NCBI RefSeq assembly: GCF_017353255.1
Contig: NZ_JAFMYU010000005.1
Location: forward strand, 62,001 to 126,000
Origin: Fibrella aquatilis
GTDB taxonomy: Bacteria; Bacteroidota; Bacteroidia; Cytophagales; Spirosomataceae
Length of the DNA stretch: 64,000 nucleotides
Direction of reading: 5' to 3'
Part shown: piece after piece, positions 1-8,166 of the stretch
Layout: every line of letters starts with the position of its first letter
How positions within the stretch are numbered: position 1 is the first letter of the stretch
Notes under the pieces: generated by a model
What the model saw: only the letters and a program-made list of their open reading frames with translations
The model's database searches: none
Told to the model about the DNA's origin: nothing
Made by a program: the position numbers and the translations under genes

Positions 1-86
1 GCCCGGCCGGTAATCGTTACAGTTTGGGCTTGTGCTGCTGTTGTTACGAAAAACAGGAGCAAGGTTAAGTAGCGTAATGTTTGCAT
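1..86 (-). CDS. 5' end of a secreted protein gene (truncated by window edge)
   Basis: The complement opens with ATG at 86 and reads 28 codons to the window edge. The peptide has a lysine-free but otherwise typical signal sequence: MQTLRYLT, a hydrophobic stretch LLLFFV, then an AQAQ cleavage region, continuing as TVTITGR. That mature start resembles the first strand of a carboxypeptidase-regulatory-like domain found at the N-terminus of TonB-dependent receptors and other outer-membrane proteins of Bacteroidota, but only a few residues are visible. It lies downstream of the TonB receptor on the same strand, separated from it by an inverted repeat. The family call is inference; that a secreted protein starts here is well supported. 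Confidence 0.6.
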   Translation of the reverse strand, partial: MQTLRYLTLLLFFVTTAAQAQTVTITGR

Positions 87-122
87 AGGTAATTGATAAA
101 ATTTCTGGTAAAGATGCAATAA

Positions 123-235
123 AAGTGAAAGAGTGAATGGGGAAAGAGTGAAAGAGTGTGGTCCGGCACTCCGGCTGGAGCAAACACTCTTTCACTCTCC
201 GGGACGCCGGACCGTCACCCTTCACTCTTTCACTT
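123..235. repeat. Inverted repeat with reiterated GTGAAAGAGTG words
   Basis: An outer 15-nt arm (123-137) is the exact reverse complement of 221-235. Nested inside are a second pair of arms made of AAAGAGTGAAAGAGTGT-like sequence and a GC-rich pair GGTCCGGC/GCCGGACC. The TGA stop of the TonB receptor gene (230-232) lies inside the right arm. It sits between two genes of the same strand. It could act as a terminator for the receptor, but there is no clear T-run after the stem, and the tandem short words are shared in style with other long palindromes in this window. Confidence 0.75.
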
Positions 236-3127
236 AACCTCCCACGTTAACGCTACATAATACAGCCCGCCGATGGTTGGGCCGGCGGCGTACTGGATGT
301 AGCGATTGTTGAAGACGTTGGCCGCGCCGGTCTTGATAGTCAGCGTCGGGCGGGGTACACGCACTGTAATTTGGGCATCGACGGTCTGGTAAGCAGGCAC
401 GATGCCGTCGGCGAGGGGACTTTGCCAGAGGAAGCTATCCTGCCAGCGCCATACCACGTTGAACCCCGTCGAAGCCCCGTTGGCCTTGCGCAGGAGTTCG
501 CGGTTACCAATACTAAGGTTAGTCACGAATTTGGGCGTGTTGAAGCCCGTGACGAACACGTCGGGGGGGGCCGCCGCACCGTTGGGGTTCCGGCTGATGT
601 TGTTGTAGTTGGCATTGCCCGAAGCCACAAATTTCCCGACGAAATTGTAGGTCATTCCCAGGGCCGCGCCGTAGCTGGTATAGGTGTTTTTGGCATTGGT
701 ATAGACCCGGTAGCGCGTTTGCCTGGCCCGCGTGAGCATGTCGAGTACGGCGGCATCGGTACCCACGGCACCACTGGTAGGCACAGCCACGTCTACCTGA
801 CCCAGAAATTTATCGTACTGGTTCAGATATGCCTCCCCGTCTATCACAAGCCGGTTGTTAGCCACTACGCTTTTATAGCCCACTTCAAACGAGTTAATGT
901 GCTCAGGTTCAATGGTATTGAGGTTAGCTACTTTCAGGATAGCCCGATTTTTCAGCGCCGCCGCATTGCGTGAAATCCCCCCCGCCACATCTGTGTTGAC
1001 GGCGGCGCTGAAGAGGTCGAGGGAAGCGAGTGTGTAGGAGTTGTCGAGGAAACCGAGACCTTCGTTTACCCGCGCCAGGCCACCCACGCGCCGCACCCCG
1101 GCGTTATTTACGTAAGAAAGCGCCTCGAACAGGGCCGGAAACCGGTAGCCGTTCTGGTACGTCAGCCGGATGTTGTGTTTCTCGGCAGCGGTATAGACAA
1201 ACGCCAGCCGGGGGTTCACTTTGGGCGAAAACTCTGGGTTATTATCCACCCGGACGGATGCCGATACTTTCAGTTTGTCAGCCAGCAGCAGCTTTGTGGC
1301 TGATACAAACGCGCCATATTTGGTATACAGTTGGTTGTCCCCGCCTGGCGTGGCCCGCTGATCTAGGGGTTTCGAGAAATCGACGAAGTTATTGCCGTCT
1401 GGCACCACGGCATACTGCCGGAAATCGGCCCCTACCAGCACATCGGCGAATTTGACTTGCCGCCAATTGTACTGAATATCAGCGTGATAGGTGTGGCTTT
1501 GCTGCCAGAGGGCCGCCCCGCCTGTGGCCGGTGCACCCGGAATGACTGAGCCGATGTCCCAGTTATTGACGCCAACGATGGTGGTTGTAAGGGTGTTAAA
1601 TGCTGCCGTGCCCGGCTCTGCACGACCGGCATCGGCCACGGCGCGGGCGCGGTTCATGGCCGTAGCCAGGTCGGTGCCGTTGTTTACCTGTGCCTGCAAT
1701 TCTTTCTGGAACTTGCCCGCCCAAGCCGTGTTGGTGCCATTGTTCAGGTCGAGGTTGTAGGCCAGCGGATTTAGGTTGTAGGAGTTACCTGTGTTTTCGG
1801 AGAGCACATACACGCGCGCCAGCAAGTCGGGGCTGCGGAGTTCCAGCTTGTGGTTTTGCACCGTCACGCCGTTGAGCTGAATCTTGTTGCCCCGCTGAAA
1901 GATGCCATCCATAAGGCCGTAACGATAGCCATAGGTCAGTTCCATTTTTTCGGTAACGCGGTAGTGCACACTCCCGTCGAACTTCAGGTTGCGCACTTGG
2001 GGGTTCACCAGATCCTTTTCATAGTAGCCCGTGCGGCTCACGTTGACCGTCTCGGTCTTGCCCTGATATTGAATCGCAATCGCCGACCGTGAACTGCGGT
2101 CATCGCCGTAGCGGTTCCACAAATCGGCGGCGGGATTGTTGGCGCCCGATAGCTCCGGAAAACGCGGATTGGCCGACGCCAGCGGCTGCGGATTCTGATC
2201 AGTTTGGGTGTTAGCCAGCCAGTCGGTGCCTTGTAAATAGCTGATATTGAGCTTGAACGCCCACTTATTGTTAAACGCTCTGGCAATCCGCACCGCCGAT
2301 TCAGTCAACATAGACGGGTTCCGGTCGATGCCGTCGACGTGGTTCACGCCCGTTTTTTGATATAAACTCACGCCCTGGTACTGAAACGGCGACTTGGTTT
2401 GCAGGTTAGCGAGGCCGTTAATGGCGTTCATGCCGTAGAGTGCCGAAGCCGCCCCTGGCGTGATTTCTACGCTCTCAATGTCTAGTTCCGTTGGCCCGAT
2501 GGCGTTACCCAGCGGTACACCCAGCGTAGCCGCCTGCATATCGACCCCATCTACGAGCTGCATAAACCGGAAGTTGTTGGGGATATTGAACCCGCGGGTA
2601 TTGGGCACCTTAAAGGTCAGACTGGAGGTGGTCATCTGCACTCCTTTCACGTTTTCCAGGGCATCGTAGAAACTGGGTGCGGGGCTTTCTTTCAGCACCC
2701 GCAGGTTCAGTTTCTCCACCGCCACCGGCGACTTCAGGATGTCTTCCTCCACCCGCGAGGCCGTCACGACCACTTCTTTGCCCAAAATAGCCTCGGTACT
2801 CAGCGACACCGCAATGGGTTGCCCCGCGCCCGCCGTGCCCGGACGTTCCAGCACAATCTCTTTGGCGGCATAGCCGATAATCTGGAACGTAAGCGTAATG
2901 GGAAACTTAACCCGCGTTTTCAGGGCAAACTCCCCCGCTTCGTTGGTGGTGGTGCCTGCTACGGTGCCTTTGATGCGTATGCCCGCGCCTGGAAGTGGCA
3001 ACTTGGTCTCGTAATCATCTACCCGCCCCGACAGCAGAACCAGGTCGTCCTGCGCATAGGCGATGGAAGCCATAAACAGGGTACTAGTAAACAGTAACTG
3101 TTTAACAATGAGTAGGTTATTCTTCAT
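230..3127 (-). CDS. TonB-dependent outer-membrane receptor
   Basis: A 965-residue outer-membrane receptor, a usual length for the family. The signal peptide ends near residue 25 (AYAQ). Residues about 30-110 form a carboxypeptidase-regulatory-like domain (SGRVDDYETKLPLPGAGIRI, then a GEF turn). Residues about 120-245 are the plug, with the LYGMNAINGLANLQTKSPF segment typical of its end. The rest is a 22-strand type barrel with alternating aromatic strands, closing with YYVALTWEVK rather than a terminal Phe. Such receptors bring siderophores, vitamin B12, metals or glycans across the outer membrane using TonB energy; nothing nearby (no SusD partner) fixes the ligand. The stop codon lies inside a palindromic repeat. 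The product is clear; the substrate is unknown. Confidence 0.93.
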   Translation of the reverse strand: MKNNLLIVKQLLFTSTLFMASIAYAQDDLVLLSGRVDDYETKLPLPGAGIRIKGTVAGTTTNEAGEFALKTRVKFPITLTFQIIGYAAKEIVLERPGTAGAGQPIAVSLSTEAILGKEVVVTASRVEEDILKSPVAVEKLNLRVLKESPAPSFYDALENVKGVQMTTSSLTFKVPNTRGFNIPNNFRFMQLVDGVDMQAATLGVPLGNAIGPTELDIESVEITPGAASALYGMNAINGLANLQTKSPFQYQGVSLYQKTGVNHVDGIDRNPSMLTESAVRIARAFNNKWAFKLNISYLQGTDWLANTQTDQNPQPLASANPRFPELSGANNPAADLWNRYGDDRSSRSAIAIQYQGKTETVNVSRTGYYEKDLVNPQVRNLKFDGSVHYRVTEKMELTYGYRYGLMDGIFQRGNKIQLNGVTVQNHKLELRSPDLLARVYVLSENTGNSYNLNPLAYNLDLNNGTNTAWAGKFQKELQAQVNNGTDLATAMNRARAVADAGRAEPGTAAFNTLTTTIVGVNNWDIGSVIPGAPATGGAALWQQSHTYHADIQYNWRQVKFADVLVGADFRQYAVVPDGNNFVDFSKPLDQRATPGGDNQLYTKYGAFVSATKLLLADKLKVSASVRVDNNPEFSPKVNPRLAFVYTAAEKHNIRLTYQNGYRFPALFEALSYVNNAGVRRVGGLARVNEGLGFLDNSYTLASLDLFSAAVNTDVAGGISRNAAALKNRAILKVANLNTIEPEHINSFEVGYKSVVANNRLVIDGEAYLNQYDKFLGQVDVAVPTSGAVGTDAAVLDMLTRARQTRYRVYTNAKNTYTSYGAALGMTYNFVGKFVASGNANYNNISRNPNGAAAPPDVFVTGFNTPKFVTNLSIGNRELLRKANGASTGFNVVWRWQDSFLWQSPLADGIVPAYQTVDAQITVRVPRPTLTIKTGAANVFNNRYIQYAAGPTIGGLYYVALTWEVK

Positions 3128-3319
3128 TTGATTGAGTACAATATCGCCTTTCGTTAACTACTCCCTATTCCAGATAGACTATTAGTACTTATAATCTATT
3201 GATTTAATAGAGTTTACAAATAAAGGATATGCTTATTCAATCGTCCAAACGAAGTGATGGATTAAGGGGTAAAAAGGCCAGAAATCCCTAGAGAGTGAAA
3301 TAAAATCGCGGAATCCGAC

Positions 3320-3363
3320 TAAAAATAAATGAGGATGCCCCTACATCGAATAGGAACATCCTC
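3320..3363 (-). terminator. Probable rho-independent terminator after the ImmA/IrrE-like gene
   Basis: On the minus strand, 22 nt after the stop at 3386, GAGGATGTTCCT pairs with AGGGGCATCCTC across a 9-nt loop (10 of 12 positions pair). An AT-rich stretch containing five T residues follows. It would end the transcript of the upstream gene before the TonB receptor promoter region. The remaining 3128-3319 is AT-rich with no recognised element. Confidence 0.55.
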
Positions 3364-3385
3364 GTCCATAAAAAACGCTGGCTTA

Positions 3386-4147
3386 TTAAGCTGCTCGTGA
3401 GCTAACTGGCTTTCGCAACGTACCCGGCCGCACCGAACGGGGTTGATTAGCCTCTTCAACGGCCTCAGCCGATACCGCGCCCATGTGTTCGGCCCGCTTC
3501 AGCACATAGTCGAAGGGGAGGTTGAAATAGGTAGACACCTCACTGCGGAACGAGTCGGGGAAGCGGGAGAGTTTAATGCCAAAGAATTTTTTCATCTCGG
3601 CTTCGGGCAGGAGCGAGGCCAAGGCGATGCGTTCGGCTTCGGCCAATAATTCGCGGCGGTTGGGGTAGAGGTACTCTAGTCCGATAGAGGCCGCCAGGAT
3701 ATTCAGAAACAGGTTTTTATACATACCCGACAGTTCGGCGGGCATAATAATCCAACCTTGCTCTCGAAATTTGGCCGAGAAGCCCGTCAGGCCCGGCGTG
3801 CCGCGCAACTCACCCGCAATCAGTTCGGCGGGAAAACGCAGCCGACTTTCACCTGCCGACAGCTCATCTTTTTGCAGCCTGTAGACTACGGCATCTACCG
3901 GGCTTTTCTGAAACAGCAGGTCAGCAGGTAATACGCGCGCGCTCTCCCACTGATCAGTCATGCGTACGAACAGAGCCTCATTATGGGGCAGGTTTTCGGC
4001 GTTGCCGAGGCTCACAAGCATCTGGCGGAAATTGGCCAGAAAATCAATCTGAAGTTGACCGGGAAGCTGTTTGGTACGGGCCATAAGCGCGAAAAAAGCC
4101 GGGTCTTGCCGGCGTTCATTAGTGTTGTTAGTATACTGATGTAACAT
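3386..4147 (-). CDS. Uncharacterised protein with ImmA/IrrE-like C-terminus, metal site lost
   Basis: A soluble protein of 253 residues from the ATG at 4147; an upstream TTG at 4198 is also in frame, but the ATG is the better start. No signal peptide or membrane segment is seen. The last third (PNRRELLAEAERIALASLLP, then a YFNLPFDYVLKRAEHMG segment) resembles the tail of ImmA/IrrE-type metalloproteases, where the helix after the zinc site is followed by the LLP motif and a VS..AVxxRL-like segment. The HExxH zinc motif expected before it is absent, so if related it is a catalytically dead relative. No partner HTH repressor gene adjoins it. The gene looks real from codon pattern and its terminator; the function is unknown. 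Confidence 0.65.
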   Translation of the reverse strand: MLHQYTNNTNERRQDPAFFALMARTKQLPGQLQIDFLANFRQMLVSLGNAENLPHNEALFVRMTDQWESARVLPADLLFQKSPVDAVVYRLQKDELSAGESRLRFPAELIAGELRGTPGLTGFSAKFREQGWIIMPAELSGMYKNLFLNILAASIGLEYLYPNRRELLAEAERIALASLLPEAEMKKFFGIKLSRFPDSFRSEVSTYFNLPFDYVLKRAEHMGAVSAEAVEEANQPRSVRPGTLRKPVSSRAA

Positions 4148-4445
4148 AGTAAAGTTACCCCCCAGTTCCGACTTTTGCAAGTGATTGATGACCGCCAAAA
4201 GCGACTGGTAATCAGCAGGCTATCTTGCCTGTATCCGTGCTGCCAAAGGTATTGTGGCCCTTGCAGCGTAGACATAGACAGGACGGCCTGCTTTGTTTAA
4301 GTTTGTCCCGAAAATGATGAACAAATGATGCAAACAGGTCGTTGACAAAACAGGTACCATATATGTCTCAAATGGCCCTGAAAACGGGTTTTTTGTCCTT
4401 GTTTGCGCAGGCATTGGCCTGTACTTTTGCGGGGTCTTTCGGGCG

Positions 4446-4477
4446 TTGACAGTCATCGTTTAGAGGGGCTTAATTTG
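4446..4477 (+). promoter_or_regulatory. Candidate Bacteroidota-type promoter of sdhCAB
   Basis: TTG at 4446-4448, a 21-nt spacer, then TTAATTTG at 4470-4477, which fits TAnnTTTG at seven of eight positions. It would start transcription about 30 nt before the sdhC ATG. The remainder of the 363-nt gap 4148-4510 holds no gene, repeat or hairpin that I can see. Confidence 0.45.
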
Positions 4478-4510
4478 GTGTTTTTCAACTGTATATCTGC
4501 TTAATAACCT

Positions 4511-5209
4511 ATGTCTTGGGTAACCCAAACGTTGGCCAGTTCGCTTGGACGAAAAGTGATCATGTCGCTGACGGGCCTGTTTCTGTGTACGTTTCTAATT
4601 GTACACGTGGCAGGTAATCTGCAATTGTTTAAGGCTGACGGTGGCCGGGCGTTCAACGAGTACAGCTTCTTCATGACCCACAACCCGGTGATCATGACGG
4701 TGTCGTATCTGCTCTACACGTCTATTGTTGTTCACGCCATTATGGCGCTGCTGCTAACTCGCCACAATCAGGCTTCGCGCCCGGTAAAGTATGCGTATGC
4801 TCGCCCGGAGGCCAACAGCCCCTGGTCGTCGCGCAACATGGGTATTCTGGGTACGGTGCTCCTGATTTTCATTGTCATCCACATGCGTACGTTCTGGTAC
4901 ACCATGCACTTCGGCCCCATCCCCATGGCCGAATATGACGGCAAGGAGTACAAAGACCTCTACAAAATTGTGCTGGAGGCCTTCTCAAACTGGTGGTATG
5001 TGTTGTTTTACGTGATTGCCATGGCCGCACTGAGCTATCACCTCGTGCACGGTTTCAAAAGTGGTTTTCAAACGCTGGGGCTGCGCCACAAGAAGTACAC
5101 GCCCCTGATCGAATTTTTGGGAGTTTGGGTTTTTTCTATATTGATTCCGGCCCTCTTTGCAGCCATGCCGGTTTATTTTTTCCTTAAACACGTAGGTGTC
5201 ATCGGATAA
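4511..5209 (+). CDS. sdhC: Succinate dehydrogenase cytochrome b subunit
   Basis: A 232-residue membrane anchor of complex II, carrying haem b and the quinone site. It matches the single-subunit five-helix type (Wolinella FrdC/Bacteroidota SdhC) rather than the SdhC plus SdhD pair. Hydrophobic segments lie near residues 15-35, 60-82, 110-128, 160-178 and 203-225. Histidines H32, H75, H124, H177 and H180 sit in or next to helices and include the likely haem ligands. The absence of an sdhD gene agrees with this type. It is first of three genes, 25 nt before sdhA, with a candidate promoter just upstream. Confidence 0.95.
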   Translation: MSWVTQTLASSLGRKVIMSLTGLFLCTFLIVHVAGNLQLFKADGGRAFNEYSFFMTHNPVIMTVSYLLYTSIVVHAIMALLLTRHNQASRPVKYAYARPEANSPWSSRNMGILGTVLLIFIVIHMRTFWYTMHFGPIPMAEYDGKEYKDLYKIVLEAFSNWWYVLFYVIAMAALSYHLVHGFKSGFQTLGLRHKKYTPLIEFLGVWVFSILIPALFAAMPVYFFLKHVGVIG

Positions 5210-5234
5210 GTAGCTTTCCTAACAACGAGCGTCT

Positions 5235-7172
5235 ATGAACTTAGAGTCAAAAATTCCGGAAGGACCGTTAGCCGAAAAATGGGCGCGGCACAAGTTCGGC
5301 TTGAAGCTGGTAAACCCGGCCAACAAGCGGAAGTATGAAGTAATTGTGGTTGGTACTGGTCTGGCGGGCGCCTCGGCGGCCGCCTCGCTGGCCGAACTGG
5401 GCTACACCGTGAAGGCTTTTTGCTTTCAGGATAGCCCCCGCCGGGCGCACAGCATTGCGGCCCAGGGTGGTATCAACGCCGCCAAAAACTACCAGAACGA
5501 CGGGGACTCTGTTTTCCGGTTATTCTACGATACCATCAAAGGTGGCGACTACCGCGCCCGCGAAGGCAACGTATACCGTCTGGCCGAAGTAAGCGTCAAC
5601 ATCATTGACCAGTGCGTGGCGCAGGGCGTACCTTTTGCCCGTGAGTATGGCGGGCTGCTGGCCAACCGTTCATTTGGCGGGGCGCAGGTGAGCCGTACAT
5701 TCTACGCGCGGGGCCAAACTGGTCAGCAACTGCTGCTGGGTGCCTATTCAGCCCTGAGTCGGCAGATTGCCAACGGCAAAGTGAAGATGTTCCCCCGCAC
5801 CGAAATGCTCGACGTGGTAGTGGAAGGCGGAAAAGCCCGCGGCATTATTACGCGTAACCTGGTAACGGGTAAGATCGAGTCGCACTCGGCGCACGCAGTG
5901 CTGCTGTGTACGGGTGGCTACGGCAACGTGTTCTACCTGAGCACCAACGCTATGGGGTCGAACGTGACGGCGGCGTGGCGGGCGCACAAGAAAGGCGCGC
6001 TGATGGCCAACCCCTGCTTCACGCAGATTCACCCTACCTGTATTCCGGTGAAAGGCAAGTACCAGTCGAAGCTGACGCTGATGTCGGAATCACTGCGGAA
6101 CGACGGACGGGTGTGGGCACCAAAGACCAAAGAAGATGCCGAGAAAATTCGGAAGGGGCAGTTAAAAGCAACTGACCTGAAAGAAGAAGACCGCGACTAT
6201 TTCCTGGAGCGCCGTTATCCGGCTTTTGGTAACCTGGTACCCCGCGACGTGGCCTCCCGAAATGCCAAATACGTTTGCGACGAAGGTCGTGGCGTGGCCG
6301 CTACCGGCCTGGCTGTCTACCTCGATTTTGCCGATGCCATCAAGCGCGACGGTCGTACCACGATTGAAGCCAAGTATGGTAACCTATTCGAGATGTACGA
6401 AAAAATCGTCGACGACAACCCGTACGAAACGCCGATGATGATCTACCCCGCCGTGCACTACACAATGGGCGGTCTTTGGGTCGATTATAATTTAATGACT
6501 TCTATTCCAGGGCTTTACGCATTGGGTGAAGCCAACTTCTCTGACCACGGTGCTAACCGCCTGGGTGCTTCGGCGCTCATGCAGGGCCTAGCCGACGGCT
6601 ATTTTGTGGTGCCCTACACCCTGGGCGATTACCTGGCCACCATTGGTCACGCCGACAAGGTACCTGCTGAAGCACCCGCTTTTAAAGAAGCTGAGCAGAA
6701 TGTGAAGCACATGATCGACCGGCTGATTAGCGCCAAAGGTGAACGCACTCCGGAAGAATTGCACCGCGAACTGGGCCACATCATGTGGGACTACTGCGGC
6801 ATGTCGCGCTCGGCCGAAGGGTTGAAAAAAGCCAAGGGTATGATCCAGGACCTGAAAAAAGAGTTCTGGACCAATATGCGCGTGGTGGGTGACGCCGAAG
6901 AAATGAACCAGGCCCTGGAGCAGGCCGGCCGCGTGGCTGACTTTATCGAACTGGGCGAACTGATGGTCGACGATGCGCTGGCGCGGGAGGAATCATGCGG
7001 CGGGCACTTCCGCGAAGAGTACCAAACCGAAGACGGTGAGGCCCTCCGCGACGATGCCAACTTTGCCTACGTGGCGGCTTGGGAATACAAAGGTGAAAAC
7101 CAGCCCGAAGTGTTGCACAAAGAAGACCTGATCTTCGAAAACGTGAAACTGACGCAACGGAGCTACAAATAA
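5235..7172 (+). CDS. sdhA: Succinate dehydrogenase flavoprotein subunit
   Basis: A 645-residue catalytic subunit that oxidises succinate to fumarate with covalent FAD. The FAD-binding motif [11 protein letters not shown] starts at residue 40. The [16 protein letters not shown] segment contains H72, the expected covalent flavin attachment site. The [12 protein letters not shown] segment and [13 protein letters not shown] contribute to the dicarboxylate and flavin sites. The C-terminal helical domain begins near residue 500 and is full length. It lies 25 nt after sdhC. An 86-nt gap holding an inverted repeat separates it from sdhB, which is unusual inside this operon. Confidence 0.97.
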   Translation: MNLESKIPEGPLAEKWARHKFGLKLVNPANKRKYEVIVVGTGLAGASAAASLAELGYTVKAFCFQDSPRRAHSIAAQGGINAAKNYQNDGDSVFRLFYDTIKGGDYRAREGNVYRLAEVSVNIIDQCVAQGVPFAREYGGLLANRSFGGAQVSRTFYARGQTGQQLLLGAYSALSRQIANGKVKMFPRTEMLDVVVEGGKARGIITRNLVTGKIESHSAHAVLLCTGGYGNVFYLSTNAMGSNVTAAWRAHKKGALMANPCFTQIHPTCIPVKGKYQSKLTLMSESLRNDGRVWAPKTKEDAEKIRKGQLKATDLKEEDRDYFLERRYPAFGNLVPRDVASRNAKYVCDEGRGVAATGLAVYLDFADAIKRDGRTTIEAKYGNLFEMYEKIVDDNPYETPMMIYPAVHYTMGGLWVDYNLMTSIPGLYALGEANFSDHGANRLGASALMQGLADGYFVVPYTLGDYLATIGHADKVPAEAPAFKEAEQNVKHMIDRLISAKGERTPEELHRELGHIMWDYCGMSRSAEGLKKAKGMIQDLKKEFWTNMRVVGDAEEMNQALEQAGRVADFIELGELMVDDALAREESCGGHFREEYQTEDGEALRDDANFAYVAAWEYKGENQPEVLHKEDLIFENVKLTQRSYK

Positions 7173-7257
7173 ACTAGATGTTGGATACTGGACATTGGAT
7201 GTTGGATCCGTTCAACAGTCCAACATCTAGCATCTAACGTCCAGCATCCATTTCAAA
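7173..7257. repeat. Imperfect inverted repeat inside the sdh operon (GATGTTGGA words)
   Basis: The whole gap between sdhA and sdhB is an imperfect palindrome. Left-arm words TAGATGTTGGA and CATTGGATGTTGGA (7175-7206) face their complements TCCAACATCTAG and CCAGCATCCATT (7218-7252). The innermost 10 or so base pairs (GATGTTGGA) are perfect and the rest pair with mismatches. There is no T-run after the stem, so it is unlikely to stop transcription in the operon. It may be an RNA stability or processing element, or an inserted repeat. Confidence 0.7.
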
Positions 7258-7258
7258 A

Positions 7259-8011
7259 ATGAAAATCAATCTCAAAGTCTGGAGACAGAAAAACGGGAAT
7301 GCGGCGGGCAAACTCGTTGACTATAAGTTAGATAACATCTCGCCCGACATGTCGTTTCTGGAAATGTTCGACGTGCTGAATGATGAACTAATGCACAAAG
7401 GCGACGAGCCGGTGGCGTTTGACCATGACTGCCGCGAGGGTATCTGCGGCATGTGCTCGATGTACATCAACGGCCGGGCGCATGGGCCGCAGACGGGTGC
7501 CACCACTTGCCAATTGCATATGCGGAGCTTCGCCGATGGCGACACCGTTATTGTGGAACCCTGGCGGGCAAGGGCTTTTCCCGTCATTAAAGACCTTATG
7601 GTCGACCGGTCGGCGTTTGACCGGGTGGTGCAGTCGGGTGGTTTTGTATCGGTCAATACCGGTTCGGCTCGCGATGCCAACGAGACACCAATTCCCCGCA
7701 CCATTGCCGATGAGGCTATGGATGCCGCTCAGTGTATTGGCTGCGGTGCCTGCGTAGCCGCCTGCAAAAACGCGTCGGCTATGTTGTTTGTGGCAGCGAA
7801 AGTGTCTCACCTGGCTGTATTGCCACAAGGACAGGCCGAGTCGAGCATTCGGGCCGAGCGTATGGTGGCGCAGATGGACGCCGAGGGTTTTGGTGCGTGT
7901 TCCTTCACGGGGGCTTGCTCGGTAGAATGCCCCAAGTCGATTTCGCTAGATCATATTGCGCGTCTCAACCGCGAATACCTCGGTGCTAAAATCACATCTG
8001 AAGCTGTCTGA
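7259..8011 (+). CDS. sdhB: Succinate dehydrogenase iron-sulfur subunit
   Basis: A 250-residue iron-sulfur subunit that passes electrons from FAD to the quinone site. The N-terminal ferredoxin domain holds the [2Fe-2S] ligands in CREGICGMC plus a later Cys in GATTCQLH. The C-terminal domain holds [11 protein letters not shown] and a second group, [12 protein letters not shown], for the [4Fe-4S] and [3Fe-4S] clusters. Its length matches the Bacteroidota family. It is the last gene of sdhCAB and is followed within 60 nt by a strong terminator. The hairpin-filled gap before it may give it separate mRNA stability or expression. Confidence 0.96.
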   Translation: MKINLKVWRQKNGNAAGKLVDYKLDNISPDMSFLEMFDVLNDELMHKGDEPVAFDHDCREGICGMCSMYINGRAHGPQTGATTCQLHMRSFADGDTVIVEPWRARAFPVIKDLMVDRSAFDRVVQSGGFVSVNTGSARDANETPIPRTIADEAMDAAQCIGCGACVAACKNASAMLFVAAKVSHLAVLPQGQAESSIRAERMVAQMDAEGFGACSFTGACSVECPKSISLDHIARLNREYLGAKITSEAV

Positions 8012-8070
8012 TTGATTAGCGGAACACTGCTCAGCTATCAATTCAACGCTACAGTTTACAGTATCTTGTG

Positions 8071-8113
8071 CATGAAAAAACCTCCTGTCTTTAAAGCAGG
8101 AGGTTTTTTCATG
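8071..8113 (+). terminator. Strong terminator after sdhB
   Basis: A perfect 17-bp stem, CATGAAAAAACCTCCTG (8071-8087) against 8097-8113, with a 9-nt loop. The descending arm contains six T residues after the GGAGG core. It is symmetrical enough to work in both directions and closes the sdh operon. Confidence 0.9.
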
Positions 8114-8166
8114 CCTGTTCAAAAACGGCTGAGTGGAAATACTGACGACAGCACCTAATTTGGGGC

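Noticed and set aside
371-973. A 200-codon open frame on the plus strand
   Set aside because: It is antisense to the TonB receptor barrel, and its sequence has no signal peptide or domain.
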